DNA of 64,000 nucleotides from assembly GCF_010448835.1 (NCBI RefSeq), contig NZ_CP048409.1, positions 558,001 to 622,000 on the forward strand, written 5' to 3'. Position numbers and translations under genes: made by a program. This DNA comes from Draconibacterium halophilum. Lineage in GTDB: Bacteria; Bacteroidota; Bacteroidia; Bacteroidales; Prolixibacteraceae. Below the pieces are notes generated by a model. It did not search any database. It was not told where the DNA came from and was given only the letters and a program-made list of their open reading frames with translations. This document shows, in pieces, positions 28,283 through 38,944 of this stretch (position 1 is its first letter; each line of letters opens with the position of its first letter).

Positions 28283-30367
28283 TTAAGATAGCGAGAGTGG
28301 CAGACTGAATTGAAAGCTGCTGCCTTTGTCTTTTTCGCTGTCGACCCAAATGTTGCCACCATTTATTTTAACAAATTCCTGGCAAAGAATTAAGCCTAAA
28401 CCTGTACCTTTTTCTTTGGCGGTGCCTTCGCGTTGCACTGAATTTTCAATTTTAAACAGGTTTTCTATCATTTCCGGGGTCATTCCAATGCCATCATCTT
28501 TTACCGTAACAAGAAGCATTTCGCCATCCTTTTTGGCAAACAGTTCAATGTTGCCGTTTTTATTCGAGAATTTTATGGCGTTGTTCAGCAGGTTTCGAAC
28601 AATAAAGTTTACCATATCGTAATCGGCATAAACCATGGCTTTCTTTTCAGACACCTCAATGGTGACTCCTTTTGCTTTGGCAACTTCAAGGGTTAGTTCT
28701 TTGTTGGTTTCAAAAACTTTATGAATAAAAAACGACTGTGGCTCGAATTTAATGGTGCCGGTTTGTGTGCGCGACCATTCTAAAAGGTTTTCCAGCAATT
28801 TGTATCCACTGGTGGCTGCCTGGTACATACCGTCGATAAGAACACCAAAATCATTGGAATTTTGTGCCTCCTTTTCATTTCGAAGCAAATCGGAAATACC
28901 TATTAGAACATTAAACGGATTTTTTAAATCGTGTGCAATAATCGAGAAGAATTTGTCTTTTGTAGCATTTAGCTTTTTTAAGTTTTTTTCATCCTCGGCA
29001 AGTTTCACGAGGTTTTCTTCGAGCAATAATTTTTGGCGGTTTATGGTGTTGTAATTGGCTTTTAGTTCATCGGTATGTTTTTTTCGGAGAATGAGGAAAA
29101 AACTAAGTGCCACCAGAATTATCAGTAGAGCAATAATTGCAAAGGCGGCTTTTACACGAAATTTAAACTGATCGCTTTCGGTTTTGGCCGTAGCCAGTTG
29201 TTGTTCAAGTATTATTTTATTTCTTTCGGCCCGACTGGTTTCGTCGGCTTCGAAATTTCCTAATGCTTCTACTATTTCATCCGGCTTTAATACCTCAAAT
29301 GCTTCTTTTGCTTTTGAAATCATTTCGTAAGCTTTCTCGTATTGCCCAAGACCGGCATAGGCTTCTGCTTTTTCGTTAAAATAGTCGGAGAGGTAGTCGT
29401 ATTTCTCTAGTTTCCGACTCAGCGCAATGGCCTTATCGTAGTAAATTATTGCTGTTCGGAAGTCTTTCTTTTTTAGGTGGTACTTTCCGTTTACGTAATT
29501 TATTTCAACGGCAAGCTTTGTAAATTCATTTTGATCGGTGTAATCGGTTATTTTATTACTATAAGTTTCTGCTTCCTCCAGATCTCCTGTTTCAAGGTAA
29601 TAATTAATAAAACCAAGTATCACTTCAATTTCGCGTTGTTTATCGATAACTTGTGGCAAAAGTTTCCGGGCTTCGTTCAAATGGAAAAGCGCTTCTTCGT
29701 GCCGGTTTAATTTCAAGTAATTATTGCCTAGCGAAGTGTGGCTTAGGCTTTGGTTACCAATGTTTTCTGTTGCTTTGTCAACTTCCAGTGCTTTTTCGTA
29801 ATAACGCAGACTATTGCGGTATTCTTTTAAGTATTCGTAGTACGAAGCAATATTGCCATATGCTTCAGAAAGGGCATAATTCTCGTTGGTTTCTTCGCAA
29901 ATATTCTTTGCTTTAATAATGTATTTTAGCGCCTGAACCTGGTCTTTTCCGTAGGAATATAAAACGCCAAGGTTTAAATAACATCCTATCAATGAGAGTG
30001 AATCGTTGGTTGCGGTAAATATATCAATTGCTTGTTCGAGGTTGGATATCGCAGGCAGCCAATCTCCCAACTGGTCGTAAACATAACTGATTAAGAAAAG
30101 TGCAGTTCCTTCGCCGTATTTATAGTTTATTTTTTTTGATAGATCCAGGGCTTTTTCAGCATACTTAAGCGAGCTGTCGGCATTAAAGTAACCGTATAAA
30201 TCAGACAGATTGAGGTAAATATTTACAACTATCTCCGCATTGGTTTCGGTTTTTACCAATGTTTTCAGCGAATCAATTTGGGATGTTTCGTTACCAAAAA
30301 CAGATGAAAAACTAAAACTAAAAACGAACAATAAACTCAGTAATATATGTTTTTTATGAATTCTCAT
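28283..30367 (-). CDS. TPR-containing sensor histidine kinase
   Basis: A 694-residue protein: signal peptide (about 1-25), tetratricopeptide repeats over about 35-380, one membrane segment near 402-427, a short coiled region, HisKA with FSIIAHDLKNPFNVL (phospho-His near 477) and a HATPase domain with NLLNNAIKFSN, VKDDGIGM and GTGLGLIL. The TPR region is periplasmic and probably binds a protein or peptide cue. No response regulator is adjacent, so the partner is unknown. It is a single gene, convergent with nothing, and its 3' end faces the GH2 operon promoter region. Confidence 0.92.
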   Translation of the reverse strand: MRIHKKHILLSLLFVFSFSFSSVFGNETSQIDSLKTLVKTETNAEIVVNIYLNLSDLYGYFNADSSLKYAEKALDLSKKINYKYGEGTALFLISYVYDQLGDWLPAISNLEQAIDIFTATNDSLSLIGCYLNLGVLYSYGKDQVQALKYIIKAKNICEETNENYALSEAYGNIASYYEYLKEYRNSLRYYEKALEVDKATENIGNQSLSHTSLGNNYLKLNRHEEALFHLNEARKLLPQVIDKQREIEVILGFINYYLETGDLEEAETYSNKITDYTDQNEFTKLAVEINYVNGKYHLKKKDFRTAIIYYDKAIALSRKLEKYDYLSDYFNEKAEAYAGLGQYEKAYEMISKAKEAFEVLKPDEIVEALGNFEADETSRAERNKIILEQQLATAKTESDQFKFRVKAAFAIIALLIILVALSFFLILRKKHTDELKANYNTINRQKLLLEENLVKLAEDEKNLKKLNATKDKFFSIIAHDLKNPFNVLIGISDLLRNEKEAQNSNDFGVLIDGMYQAATSGYKLLENLLEWSRTQTGTIKFEPQSFFIHKVFETNKELTLEVAKAKGVTIEVSEKKAMVYADYDMVNFIVRNLLNNAIKFSNKNGNIELFAKKDGEMLLVTVKDDGIGMTPEMIENLFKIENSVQREGTAKEKGTGLGLILCQEFVKINGGNIWVDSEKDKGSSFQFSLPLSLS

Positions 30368-30589
30368 AGGTTTGCACAGTTATGCAAATATAATTAAATC
30401 AAAAGTATACAGTTAGAATTATAGATTAGATGTTCTTAATTTAATGAGTTATTTTTATGTTATATAGCTGGTTGTGTCGTTATAAAATGAATGTACATGA
30501 AGACAGGCCATAAAACTGATAAATTTCATATTTCTAATTCTTTTTATACCTTGTCGGCGTAAGATCAGACATTATAAAACCTAAAATGT

Positions 30590-32026
30590 ATGTTGAAACA
30601 TTCCTTTGGTATTATTTGCATCGTCTTGCTTTTTATGGTAGCGGCATGCTCCTCAAACAAAAATTCAAAAGACACAGACAAAAAAGATCACCCAATTATT
30701 GATCGTGATTTACCTGAGATTTTGGAAGATGGAGTATTAAATGTTGTTACCACATACAGCAGTACCAGTTATTTCTTGTACCGCGGGCAGCCCATGGGCT
30801 ATGAGTACGAATTGCTAAAACGTTTTGCCGAACATATTGGTGTTGAATTTAGAATTGTGATCTCGAATGACTTTGAAGCCATGCATCAAATGTTGATGAA
30901 TGGCGAAGTTGATCTCATTGCACATGGATTAACTGTTACCGGCAAGCGAAAGGAGTTGGTACAGTTTACCGATTACTTGTATCTGACACACCAGGTTTTG
31001 GTACAAAAAAAGCCCGATAACTGGAGGAGGTTAAGATGGAGCAAATTGCAAAAATCGTTGCTCCACGATGCTATTGATTTGATTGATGATACGGTTTCGG
31101 TGCGGGCCAACTCGTCATATTTAAACAGGGTAGAAAACCTGATGGACGAAATGGGCGGAAAAATATATGTAGATACCCTGCCAGGCGATTTATCGACTGA
31201 CAAAATTATTGAAATGGTAAGTAACGGCGAAATCAAGTATACGTTTGCCGATAACAATATTGCCAGCATTAATGCATCGTATTATCCCAATCTCGATATT
31301 CGCGTACCGGTTAGTTTTTCGCAGCGTATGGCCTGGGCTATCAGGCCCGAGTCGGATCAGTTACTTACGGAGCTAAACGGTTGGATCGACTCGATGAAAG
31401 ACGGGGTGGCTTATTACGTTATTTATAATAAATACTTTAAAAACGAACGGTCGTTTAAACGTCGAGAGAACAGTGTTTTCTATAGTATAAATCATAGTCG
31501 GATTAGTGAATATGACGACTTAATACAAACGTATGCGGATACACTGAATTGGGACTGGCGATTGCTTGCTTCGCTGATATATCAGGAATCAAGATTTAAT
31601 CCGGTGTCCGAATCGTGGGCTGGTGCAAAGGGGCTTATGCAAATGATGCCACAAACAGCCGAGCGGTATGGAGTAAGCGACAGAACTGATCCCGAACAAA
31701 GTATTGAGGGAGGAACCACAGTGTTGAATGTGTTGTGGAAACGGTTTATTGATATTCCCGATTCTGTTCAGCGTATTAAGTTTACCATGGCTGCTTATAA
31801 CAGTGGTTACAGCCATGTGGTTGATGCCCGAACGCTGGCAGAAAAGGAAGGAATTGACAGTTATCGCTGGGACGAATGCGTTGAAGAATCGATGTTGAAA
31901 TTAAGCTACCCCGAAAATTATAACAAACCGTTTATAAAATATGGTTATGTGAGAGGGATTGAGCCTGTAAGTTACGTAAAACAGATTTTTAGTCGCTACG
32001 AGCATTATTCCCAGTTGTTGGAATAA
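30590..32026 (+). CDS. MltF-like membrane-bound lytic transglycosylase
   Basis: A 478-residue lipoprotein (lipobox VAAC, Cys20) with an N-terminal solute-binding family 3 domain (about 45-265; DLPEILEDGVLNVVTTYSST at the start, LTVTGKRKELVQFTDYL inside) and a C-terminal SLT domain (about 300-460). The catalytic Glu lies in LIYQESRFNP, with GAKGLMQMMPQTA and MAAYNSGYSH after it. This domain order defines MltF, which cleaves peptidoglycan glycan strands. The ATG at 30590 is chosen because an overlapping ATG at 30586 is in another frame. A single gene. Confidence 0.92.
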   Translation: MLKHSFGIICIVLLFMVAACSSNKNSKDTDKKDHPIIDRDLPEILEDGVLNVVTTYSSTSYFLYRGQPMGYEYELLKRFAEHIGVEFRIVISNDFEAMHQMLMNGEVDLIAHGLTVTGKRKELVQFTDYLYLTHQVLVQKKPDNWRRLRWSKLQKSLLHDAIDLIDDTVSVRANSSYLNRVENLMDEMGGKIYVDTLPGDLSTDKIIEMVSNGEIKYTFADNNIASINASYYPNLDIRVPVSFSQRMAWAIRPESDQLLTELNGWIDSMKDGVAYYVIYNKYFKNERSFKRRENSVFYSINHSRISEYDDLIQTYADTLNWDWRLLASLIYQESRFNPVSESWAGAKGLMQMMPQTAERYGVSDRTDPEQSIEGGTTVLNVLWKRFIDIPDSVQRIKFTMAAYNSGYSHVVDARTLAEKEGIDSYRWDECVEESMLKLSYPENYNKPFIKYGYVRGIEPVSYVKQIFSRYEHYSQLLE

Positions 32027-32167
32027 AAATGTCATTCTAAAAACTCCTTGTTAGTTTTAAATAATTTCATTCAAACATTCATAATTTCTCGAAATTAATA
32101 ACAGGGATGAAAGGAAAACCGCTTTTATGTTGCGCTACAAAAAATGGAGAGTGTTGAGGGACTTTCA

Positions 32168-32199
32168 TAAAAAAACCGCTTCTCAATCGAGAAACGGTT
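32168..32199 (-). terminator. Rho-independent terminator of the aldolase gene
   Basis: AACCGCTTCTC and GAGAAACGGTT form an 11-bp stem with one mismatch and a 4-nt loop, followed on the minus strand by seven U's. It lies 28 bases beyond the aldolase stop codon. Confidence 0.8.
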
Positions 32200-32226
32200 C
32201 TTATTATTATTTATCGTAAATTGTAC

Positions 32227-33303
32227 TTACTGAACGTCGATAGCATTTAAATCCTCGAATGCCACTTTCAAACGGGCAATCATTGCTTCTTCTCCTTTAC
32301 GCAACCAAACACGTGGGTCATAGAATTTTTTGTTTGGTTTTTCGTCGCCCTCAGGGTTACCGATTTGTGCTTGAAGGTAATCGTGGTTGGCAGCTTCAAA
32401 TGCACGAACGCCATCCCAGTATGCCCACTGTGTATCGGTATCGATGTTCATTTTAACAACACCGTATGAAATCGCTTCACGAATTTCTTCGTGTGTCGAA
32501 CCTGATCCTCCGTGGAATACAAAGTTCACTGGTTTTTCATCAGTTCCCAGTTTTTCCTCGATGTATTTCTGTGAGTTATCAAGAATTTTTGGAGTGAGTT
32601 TTACGTTACCCGGTTTGTAAACACCGTGTACATTACCGAAAGAAGCGGCAATAGTGAAGTTTGGCGATACTTTGCTCAACTCTTCGTAAGCATAGCAAAC
32701 TTCTTCTGGCTGAGTGTACAATTTTGATGCGTCAACATCGGAGTTGTCAACACCATCTTCTTCGCCACCGGTAATACCCAATTCAATTTCCAGTGTCATG
32801 CCCATTTTTGACATGCGCTCCAGGTATTTTTTGCTGATTTCTATGTTTTCTTCAATTGGCTCTTCGCTAAGGTCTAGCATGTGCGAACTGAAAAGTGGTT
32901 TGCCTGTTTCTTCGAAGTGTTTTTCGCTGGCATCTAACAAGCCGTCAATCCAGGGCAACAGTTTTTTTGCTGCGTGGTCGGTATGAAGAATCACACGTAC
33001 ACCGTATGCTTCAGCTAAAGTGTGAATATGTTTTGCTCCTGCAACAGCTCCTAAAATGGCCGCTTCATGGCCTTCAAGTTTTAACCCTTTACCAGCGTTA
33101 AATGCAGCTCCACCATTCGAAAACTGAATCATAACAGGAGCGTTTACCTCCTTGGCTACTTCCATAATTGCATTAACAGAAGAAGAACTCACAACATTTA
33201 CTGCCGGCATGGCAAATTGATTGGCTTTGGCTTCTTCGAAAATAAATTGTACGTCAGCACCGGTAACAACTCCCGGCTTAACGTTTTCGGCTATTTTTCC
33301 CAT
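32227..33303 (-). CDS. fbaA: Class II fructose-bisphosphate aldolase
   Basis: A 358-residue protein of the long class IIA type (E. coli FbaA is about the same size). It starts with a KPGVVTGADVQFIFEEA segment, has the zinc-binding histidines in VILHTDHAAK near residue 110, the second zinc site in LEIELGITGGEEDGVDN, and the phosphate-binding HGGSGST and MNIDTDTQWA stretches. It performs reversible cleavage of fructose 1,6-bisphosphate in the cytoplasm for glycolysis and gluconeogenesis. It is a single gene with a clear terminator. Confidence 0.95.
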   Translation of the reverse strand: MGKIAENVKPGVVTGADVQFIFEEAKANQFAMPAVNVVSSSSVNAIMEVAKEVNAPVMIQFSNGGAAFNAGKGLKLEGHEAAILGAVAGAKHIHTLAEAYGVRVILHTDHAAKKLLPWIDGLLDASEKHFEETGKPLFSSHMLDLSEEPIEENIEISKKYLERMSKMGMTLEIELGITGGEEDGVDNSDVDASKLYTQPEEVCYAYEELSKVSPNFTIAASFGNVHGVYKPGNVKLTPKILDNSQKYIEEKLGTDEKPVNFVFHGGSGSTHEEIREAISYGVVKMNIDTDTQWAYWDGVRAFEAANHDYLQAQIGNPEGDEKPNKKFYDPRVWLRKGEEAMIARLKVAFEDLNAIDVQ

Positions 33304-33533
33304 AATTAAATCGTTTTACTTTTATATGAAATAGAATTAGAACACAAAATTAAGATTTGAGTTTAGGTTAACCAATTTTTCCTTGTTAATGATGATTAAA
33401 ACCGACAAAATTATCTGAAAATTAACGCTGTAACTTTATCTTGTTTAAGGTTAAATATTGTTTTGGGTAATTATCCAACTTCTACTCAGGCATTGTTTTT
33501 TATTCATTATCATGTCATAAAAAATAAAAATCA

Positions 33534-33641
33534 TTGATTAATACGCAAAACAAGGTCAGAAAACCAGGTGAGTTCTATCCAGGGAAATACTTGGCATTTG
33601 GCCGCGACTTGTTGAAAGAGATGTACAAGCATAAAAATTAA
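33534..33641 (+). other. Possible small ORF or gene remnant in a 633-base gap
   Basis: Within 33304-33936, a gap with no recognised gene, a 35-codon frame from TTG 33534 to TAA 33639 encodes KPGEFYPGKYLAFGRDLLKE. Its composition looks like protein but I do not recognise it, and there is no ATG or clear ribosome binding site. It may be the tail of a decayed gene. Nothing else in the gap is convincing. Confidence 0.25.
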
Positions 33642-33936
33642 AACGTTTTGGATGAAGCAGAAATAGCTTAAGAAAGTTATTCTACCGACAGTAAAACGAC
33701 GGTTTCAAACCATTGTTTTTTATTGCTTAAAAATGGTGATAAGTGGATTATTATGTTACGTGAGATAGTATAGGTGCAAAATAAATCAGCAAATTTATGG
33801 TGGGTAAAAATATATTTCTTAAGTTTGATTTCTCGTAATACCTCTGATACACAATAGGAAGTGAATTCCGGATCAATCATCTAAGTCGTCCTTGTTGAAG
33901 AATTGTGTTGTTGCAAATTTGGTTTTGTGAGTTGTG

Positions 33937-36900
33937 ATGATAGTAGAACAAGGGTATATAGGTATTATCGGGGTCATTCTGATTTTTTCTTTTCAGATTA
34001 ATTTTGCATTTGCTCAACCTGATTATCTTCCTTTAAATAATTTAGGAACCGATGAGGGGTTGTCTTCATCTATCATAACCTGTATCAATCAGGATCAGAA
34101 CGGGTTTATCTGGATAGGAACAAGAAAAGGCCTTAATCGTTTTGATGGTAATCGTTTTAAAGTTTATCAGAAGGATGATAGTGAGGCTGGGAAAAATTCG
34201 TTACCCGATGATTTGGTTTTGGCATTATGTCTGGATAATAATAACCGTTTGTATGTTGGAACCAACGATGGACTAAGTTTTTATGATCCGGAGCTGGATA
34301 AATTTCACAACTTTAAATCCGATTCAACTTCTTGTTTATTCGATATTACTATTCAAGCCCGAGCTTTGGCTGTTGACAATAATGGCTCGGTGTACATTGC
34401 GTGCACTGATGGGATCATTTATTTTGATCCTAAAAAGAATATCATTCAGCATTTACTCGCAAATGAAAATGGCAAAAACAGATTGGTAATCGATGATGTA
34501 TATCTTGACTCCGATAGGCGGCTTTGGTTTGGCTCTGCTTCCGGACTTGCTGTGCTCAACACTAAAACAAAAGAAATAAAGCAAGTAATAAAAGGTGAAA
34601 ATAATGAAGATTATTCCAATGTCAGAATTAATAAAATAATTGAAGATCATTCAGGAACGATTTGGGCTGCCAGTTATTCGCAGGGGCTTTTTAAGGTTTT
34701 GCTGAACGATGATGGTGAAGAGCGGTTAAGGAACTTTAAACACGATCCGAACGATCCTGCTTCCATTTCGACAAACCGCCTGCTTAGCCTTGCAGTGGAT
34801 AAAAATAATAACCTTTGGGTAGGGGCTGAAAATGATGGTATTTATTGCCTGGACAAAAATAGAGAGCGTTTTGAACACTATCTTTCCTCTAAAACCGATC
34901 CCTTGGTTACTAAAACCTACTCAGGCGAATGTCTGTTTATTGATAAAAGCAACAACCTGTGGATAGGTACTTATTCAAACGGAATACAAATAGCTCCTGA
35001 GAACGGTGGTGCCATAATTTCTTTCAGTCAGTTTAAAGGGGGAGATTTAAGCAATACCAATAATATGGTAAATGCTTTTTTTGAAATGAACGACAGCATA
35101 ATTGTATTGGCTACCGATGGTGGCGGAGTTAATATAATGAATAAAGGAACAGGTTCTTTTACTAATTTTAATACCACAAACTCAAACTTGCCCAATGATT
35201 ATGTGTTGTCGATAGCTAAAGGAGAAGATGGTGACATCTGGTTGGCAACATGGGGATCAGGATTAGTTCGTTACAATGAGAATAGTGATAAATTTACAGT
35301 CTATAATACAACGAATTCTTCTATTCCTGATAATAACCTACATCATATTTGTCGGGGAAATCAGTCAGATTTATTAATTGCCACATTTAGTGCCGGAGTG
35401 GCGCGCTTTTTTCCAAAAGAAAACAAGTGGGAAGTGTTCAATACCGGCAACAGCGATCTTTCCGTTAATAATGTTAATGTAATTCGCAGAGCTGGCGAGG
35501 AATCCTTTTTTGTGGGCACAAACTCAGGGTTGATGAGGTTTTACCCCGAAAATAATACAATTGAAGATTGCGCGTTGAAGAAAGAAATAGAGACACTTAG
35601 TACAGTACATATTTACGATGTTTTTGTTGAAAACCCAACTTCGGTTTGGGTGGGCAGCCTGTCTGGTTTATATCATTTTAATCCGAAAACAGGAGATAAT
35701 AAAACCTATACCGTAAATGATGGTTTGCCAAACAACACGGTAAATGGCATTGTAAAAGACCCCGAAGGATTGCTATGGTTTTCAACCTCAGGTGGATTGT
35801 GCAGATACAATGTCAACCAGGATAAATTTGATTGTTTTTACAGTGATGACGGACTTCAGAGCAATGAATTCCGCCCGCGAAGTGTGCTGATCGACTCCGA
35901 TAACAATTTGTATTTTGGAGGCATCAACGGCTTTAGTATTATTTATCCGGAAAAGCTGAAAAAGAATCTTCAGATTCCGCTTGTTAAATTTACCGAACTG
36001 GAGATCTTTAATAAAGTTGTATACCCAAATGAACCGGGCTCACCACTTAATAGGATAATTTCTGAGGTGGATGAAATAAAATTACCGGAAAAGAAAGCGG
36101 TTTTAACCTTTCATTTCAGTGTTTTGGATTATGCCAGTCCGGCAAAAAACCAACACGCTTATATGCTTGAAAACTTCGATGAAGAATGGATTTATTGTGG
36201 ATCACGGCGGCAGACAACCTACACAAATCTTGATCCGGGAAAGTATATCTTAAGAGTGAAAGGAGCCAATGGCGATGGAGTGTGGAACGAAGCGGGAATT
36301 GCATTGAAGATAACCATCATTCCTCCATGGTGGAAAAGCTGGTGGTTTATGTTGATACTGTTTGTAGTATGTGTTGGTATATTTTTATTTGTCAACCATT
36401 TACGTATCAAATCTCTCGAACAACAGAAACAAAAACTGGAATTGGCTGTGGCAAAAAGAACAAACGAACTTGCAGAACTTAATGCGACCAAGGATAAATT
36501 GTTTTCTATTATTGCCCACGATCTTCGAAATCCGTTTAACGTAATTCTGGGTTATACTGATGTTTTAATTGAAGGGTACCATAAATTTGACAAGAAAATG
36601 ATGGATCAGATTCTGGAAAATCTGAAAACGGCAGGAGACAATGCGTTTACCTTGCTCGAAAATTTATTGAACTGGTCACGGTCGCAGCGGGGAGTGATCG
36701 AGTTTTCTCCAAAATCAATTCTGCTGGATGATGTTATAGCAGTTGCACTTTTTGAGATTGAAGCAGTTGCAGAGAAAAAAGGAATTACGATTGAAAACCA
36801 TATTCAAGACAATTCAATCCGAGTTTTTGCTGATTATAATATGCTTTTGCTCATCTTCAGGAATTTGCTCACCAATGCAGTAAAATTTAGTGATCCCAGA

Positions 36901-37191
36901 GGAACGGTTTCTTTTGTTAGTGGTGAGTTGAACAGGAATTTTATAACACTGGGAATTCAGGATGGAGGTATTGGAATAGACCCAACAAAAATGAAGTTTT
37001 TATTTCAGCCGGGGAAACAGGAAACGATGCAGGGAACAAAAGGCGAAAAAGGCAGTGGCCTGGGATTAATGCTTTGCAAAGAGTTTATTGAGAAACATCA
37101 TGGGAAAATATGGGTGGAGAGCATGCCCGGTGAAGGTTCCGTATTTTGGATTAAAGTTCCCACAAGCAGTATGGTGTTTGACAAATTGTAG
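33937..37191 (+). CDS. Propeller (Reg_prop/Y_Y_Y) sensor histidine kinase
   Basis: A protein of 1084 residues: signal peptide (about 1-30), a long periplasmic part made of two Reg_prop seven-bladed propellers (repeated GLSSSIITCINQDQNGFIWI and DLWLATWGSGL-like blades), a Y_Y_Y domain (about 725-790), a membrane segment near 796-820, HisKA with FSIIAHDLRNPFNVI (phospho-His near 862) and a HATPase domain (NLLTNAVKFSD, GIQDGGIGID, GSGLGLMLC). It resembles hybrid two-component systems of glycan loci but lacks the receiver and AraC output domains, so it must signal to a separate regulator. The ATG at 33937 follows a GTG at 33934; either may be used. Confidence 0.92.
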   Translation: MIVEQGYIGIIGVILIFSFQINFAFAQPDYLPLNNLGTDEGLSSSIITCINQDQNGFIWIGTRKGLNRFDGNRFKVYQKDDSEAGKNSLPDDLVLALCLDNNNRLYVGTNDGLSFYDPELDKFHNFKSDSTSCLFDITIQARALAVDNNGSVYIACTDGIIYFDPKKNIIQHLLANENGKNRLVIDDVYLDSDRRLWFGSASGLAVLNTKTKEIKQVIKGENNEDYSNVRINKIIEDHSGTIWAASYSQGLFKVLLNDDGEERLRNFKHDPNDPASISTNRLLSLAVDKNNNLWVGAENDGIYCLDKNRERFEHYLSSKTDPLVTKTYSGECLFIDKSNNLWIGTYSNGIQIAPENGGAIISFSQFKGGDLSNTNNMVNAFFEMNDSIIVLATDGGGVNIMNKGTGSFTNFNTTNSNLPNDYVLSIAKGEDGDIWLATWGSGLVRYNENSDKFTVYNTTNSSIPDNNLHHICRGNQSDLLIATFSAGVARFFPKENKWEVFNTGNSDLSVNNVNVIRRAGEESFFVGTNSGLMRFYPENNTIEDCALKKEIETLSTVHIYDVFVENPTSVWVGSLSGLYHFNPKTGDNKTYTVNDGLPNNTVNGIVKDPEGLLWFSTSGGLCRYNVNQDKFDCFYSDDGLQSNEFRPRSVLIDSDNNLYFGGINGFSIIYPEKLKKNLQIPLVKFTELEIFNKVVYPNEPGSPLNRIISEVDEIKLPEKKAVLTFHFSVLDYASPAKNQHAYMLENFDEEWIYCGSRRQTTYTNLDPGKYILRVKGANGDGVWNEAGIALKITIIPPWWKSWWFMLILFVVCVGIFLFVNHLRIKSLEQQKQKLELAVAKRTNELAELNATKDKLFSIIAHDLRNPFNVILGYTDVLIEGYHKFDKKMMDQILENLKTAGDNAFTLLENLLNWSRSQRGVIEFSPKSILLDDVIAVALFEIEAVAEKKGITIENHIQDNSIRVFADYNMLLLIFRNLLTNAVKFSDPRGTVSFVSGELNRNFITLGIQDGGIGIDPTKMKFLFQPGKQETMQGTKGEKGSGLGLMLCKEFIEKHHGKIWVESMPGEGSVFWIKVPTSSMVFDKL

Positions 37192-37288
37192 GTTTAAGAA
37201 ATGGCACCCGCTAGAAAGCAGATGCCATTTTAATCCTCCAACCAATTTGTCCTTCAGCGGAAGAACTGTCCCTCTCTCACTTCAACTT

Positions 37289-38944
37289 CTATTCTGCGCT
37301 CATAAATTGTTCTAAATCTTTTTCAGCCTCAGTAATACCTGCAATTCCGAAATTTTCAACCAATACATTTACTACGTTTGGCGAAAGGAATGCGGGAAGT
37401 GTTGGCCCCAGGTGTATATTTTTAACGCCCAGTTGCAACAGTGCCAGTAATACAATAACAGCTTTTTGCTCGTACCAGGCAATGTTGTAGGCAATTGGTA
37501 GTTCGTTAATATCGTTCAGTTCAAATACCTCTTTCAGTTTTAAAGCAATTACTGCCAGCGAATACGAGTCGTTGCATTGTCCCGCATCAATTACACGTGG
37601 AATGCCACCAATATCGCCCAGTGGTAATTTGTTGTAACGGTATTTTGCACAACCTGCGGTTAATATTACTGTGTCTTGTGGTAATTTGTCGGCAAACTCG
37701 GTGTAATAATCGCGGCTTTTCATACGTCCGTCGCAGCCGGCCATTACAAAGAATTTTTTGATAGCTCCTGTTTTTACAGCGTCAACAATTTTATCGGCTA
37801 AAGCAAAAACCTGTGCGTGGGCAAATCCACCAGTAATCTCTCCGGTTTCAATTTCCTGTGGTGCAGCACATTTTTTGGCGTGCTCAATAATGGCACTGAA
37901 ATCTTTCATCTTGCCATCTTTACGATCCGGAATATGGATAGCACCAGCAAGACCCGATGCACCGGTTGTGTAAATTCTGTTGGTGTAAGTTGCCGAATCT
38001 TTTGGCGGAACAATACAGTTTGTAGTGAACAAGATTGGCCCGTTAAAACTTTCGAATTCAGTGTTTTGTTTCCACCATGCATTTCCGTAATTACCTACCA
38101 GGTGTTCGTATTTTTTGAAAGCCGGATAGTAGTGTGCCGGCAACATTTCGCTGTGTGTGTACACATCTACTCCGGTTCCTTCGGTTTGTTTCAGCAACTC
38201 TTCCATGTCTTTCATATCGTGACCGGAAATCAGAATTGCAGGATTATTACGTACCCCGATATTTACTTTTGTAGCTTCAGGATTTCCGTAAGAACCTGTG
38301 TTGGCAGCATCTAACAATGCCATTACATCAACACCAAATTTACCGGTTTCCAAAGTAAGTGCAACAAGTTCGTCAACACTTAAATCTTCGGTCGTAGCAA
38401 CTAACGCACGTTGCATAAATTGGAAAATCTCATCTTTTTGGCTGCCCAAATTGTAAGCATGTTCGGCATAAGCTGCCAGCCCTTTCACTCCGTAAATAAT
38501 CAACTCGCGTAGCGAGCGAATGTCTTCGTTTTCAGTACTCATTACACCAACTTCTTCGGCTTTTGCTTCAAACTCTTCGGTAGTACTTCCTGTCCACGTT
38601 GCAATAGCCGGTAATTCTTCGGGTAAAGCTACACCTGCTTCTTTGCTCAGTACATGCAATTCGTTTCTCAACTGAAGTGCTTTTATAATTCGTTTTGTAA
38701 ATACCGCCGCATCGAAATTGGCATTGGTAATGGTGCTAAACAAACCATCAAAAACAAGTTTATCTACTTTTTTAGGGTTGGCGCCAACATTTCTAAGTTT
38801 TTCGTTGTACCAGCAAATTCCTTTTAGCACATATAATAATGTATCTTGTAAATTAGCTACATCGCTGGTTTTTCCACATACTCCTGCAATTGTGCAACCG
38901 GTTCCTTTGGCTGCTTCCTGACATTGAAAACAAAACATGCTCAT
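37289..38944 (-). CDS. hcp: Hybrid cluster protein (hydroxylamine reductase)
   Basis: A 551-residue protein. The N-terminal Cys pattern C5-x2-C8-x8-C17-x5-C23 (MFCFQCQEAAKGTGC) is the class I Hcp 4Fe-4S site. Hybrid-cluster ligands lie in GHDMKDMEELL, FTTNCIVPP, VMAGCDGRMKSRDYY, LTAGCAKYRYN and AGQCNDSYSL. Hcp reduces nitric oxide and hydroxylamine in the cytoplasm under anaerobic nitrosative stress. It lies 88 bases downstream of a ferredoxin-like gene on the same strand, its likely electron donor, and a Crp/Fnr regulator is divergent from that pair. MSMF and MFCF starts are both possible. Confidence 0.95.
   Translation of the reverse strand: MSMFCFQCQEAAKGTGCTIAGVCGKTSDVANLQDTLLYVLKGICWYNEKLRNVGANPKKVDKLVFDGLFSTITNANFDAAVFTKRIIKALQLRNELHVLSKEAGVALPEELPAIATWTGSTTEEFEAKAEEVGVMSTENEDIRSLRELIIYGVKGLAAYAEHAYNLGSQKDEIFQFMQRALVATTEDLSVDELVALTLETGKFGVDVMALLDAANTGSYGNPEATKVNIGVRNNPAILISGHDMKDMEELLKQTEGTGVDVYTHSEMLPAHYYPAFKKYEHLVGNYGNAWWKQNTEFESFNGPILFTTNCIVPPKDSATYTNRIYTTGASGLAGAIHIPDRKDGKMKDFSAIIEHAKKCAAPQEIETGEITGGFAHAQVFALADKIVDAVKTGAIKKFFVMAGCDGRMKSRDYYTEFADKLPQDTVILTAGCAKYRYNKLPLGDIGGIPRVIDAGQCNDSYSLAVIALKLKEVFELNDINELPIAYNIAWYEQKAVIVLLALLQLGVKNIHLGPTLPAFLSPNVVNVLVENFGIAGITEAEKDLEQFMSAE

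Noticed and set aside
33677..33880. A 67-codon minus-strand frame between fbaA and the propeller kinase
   Set aside because: AT-rich sequence with no recognisable motif, no promoter or ribosome binding site, and the composition of intergenic DNA.
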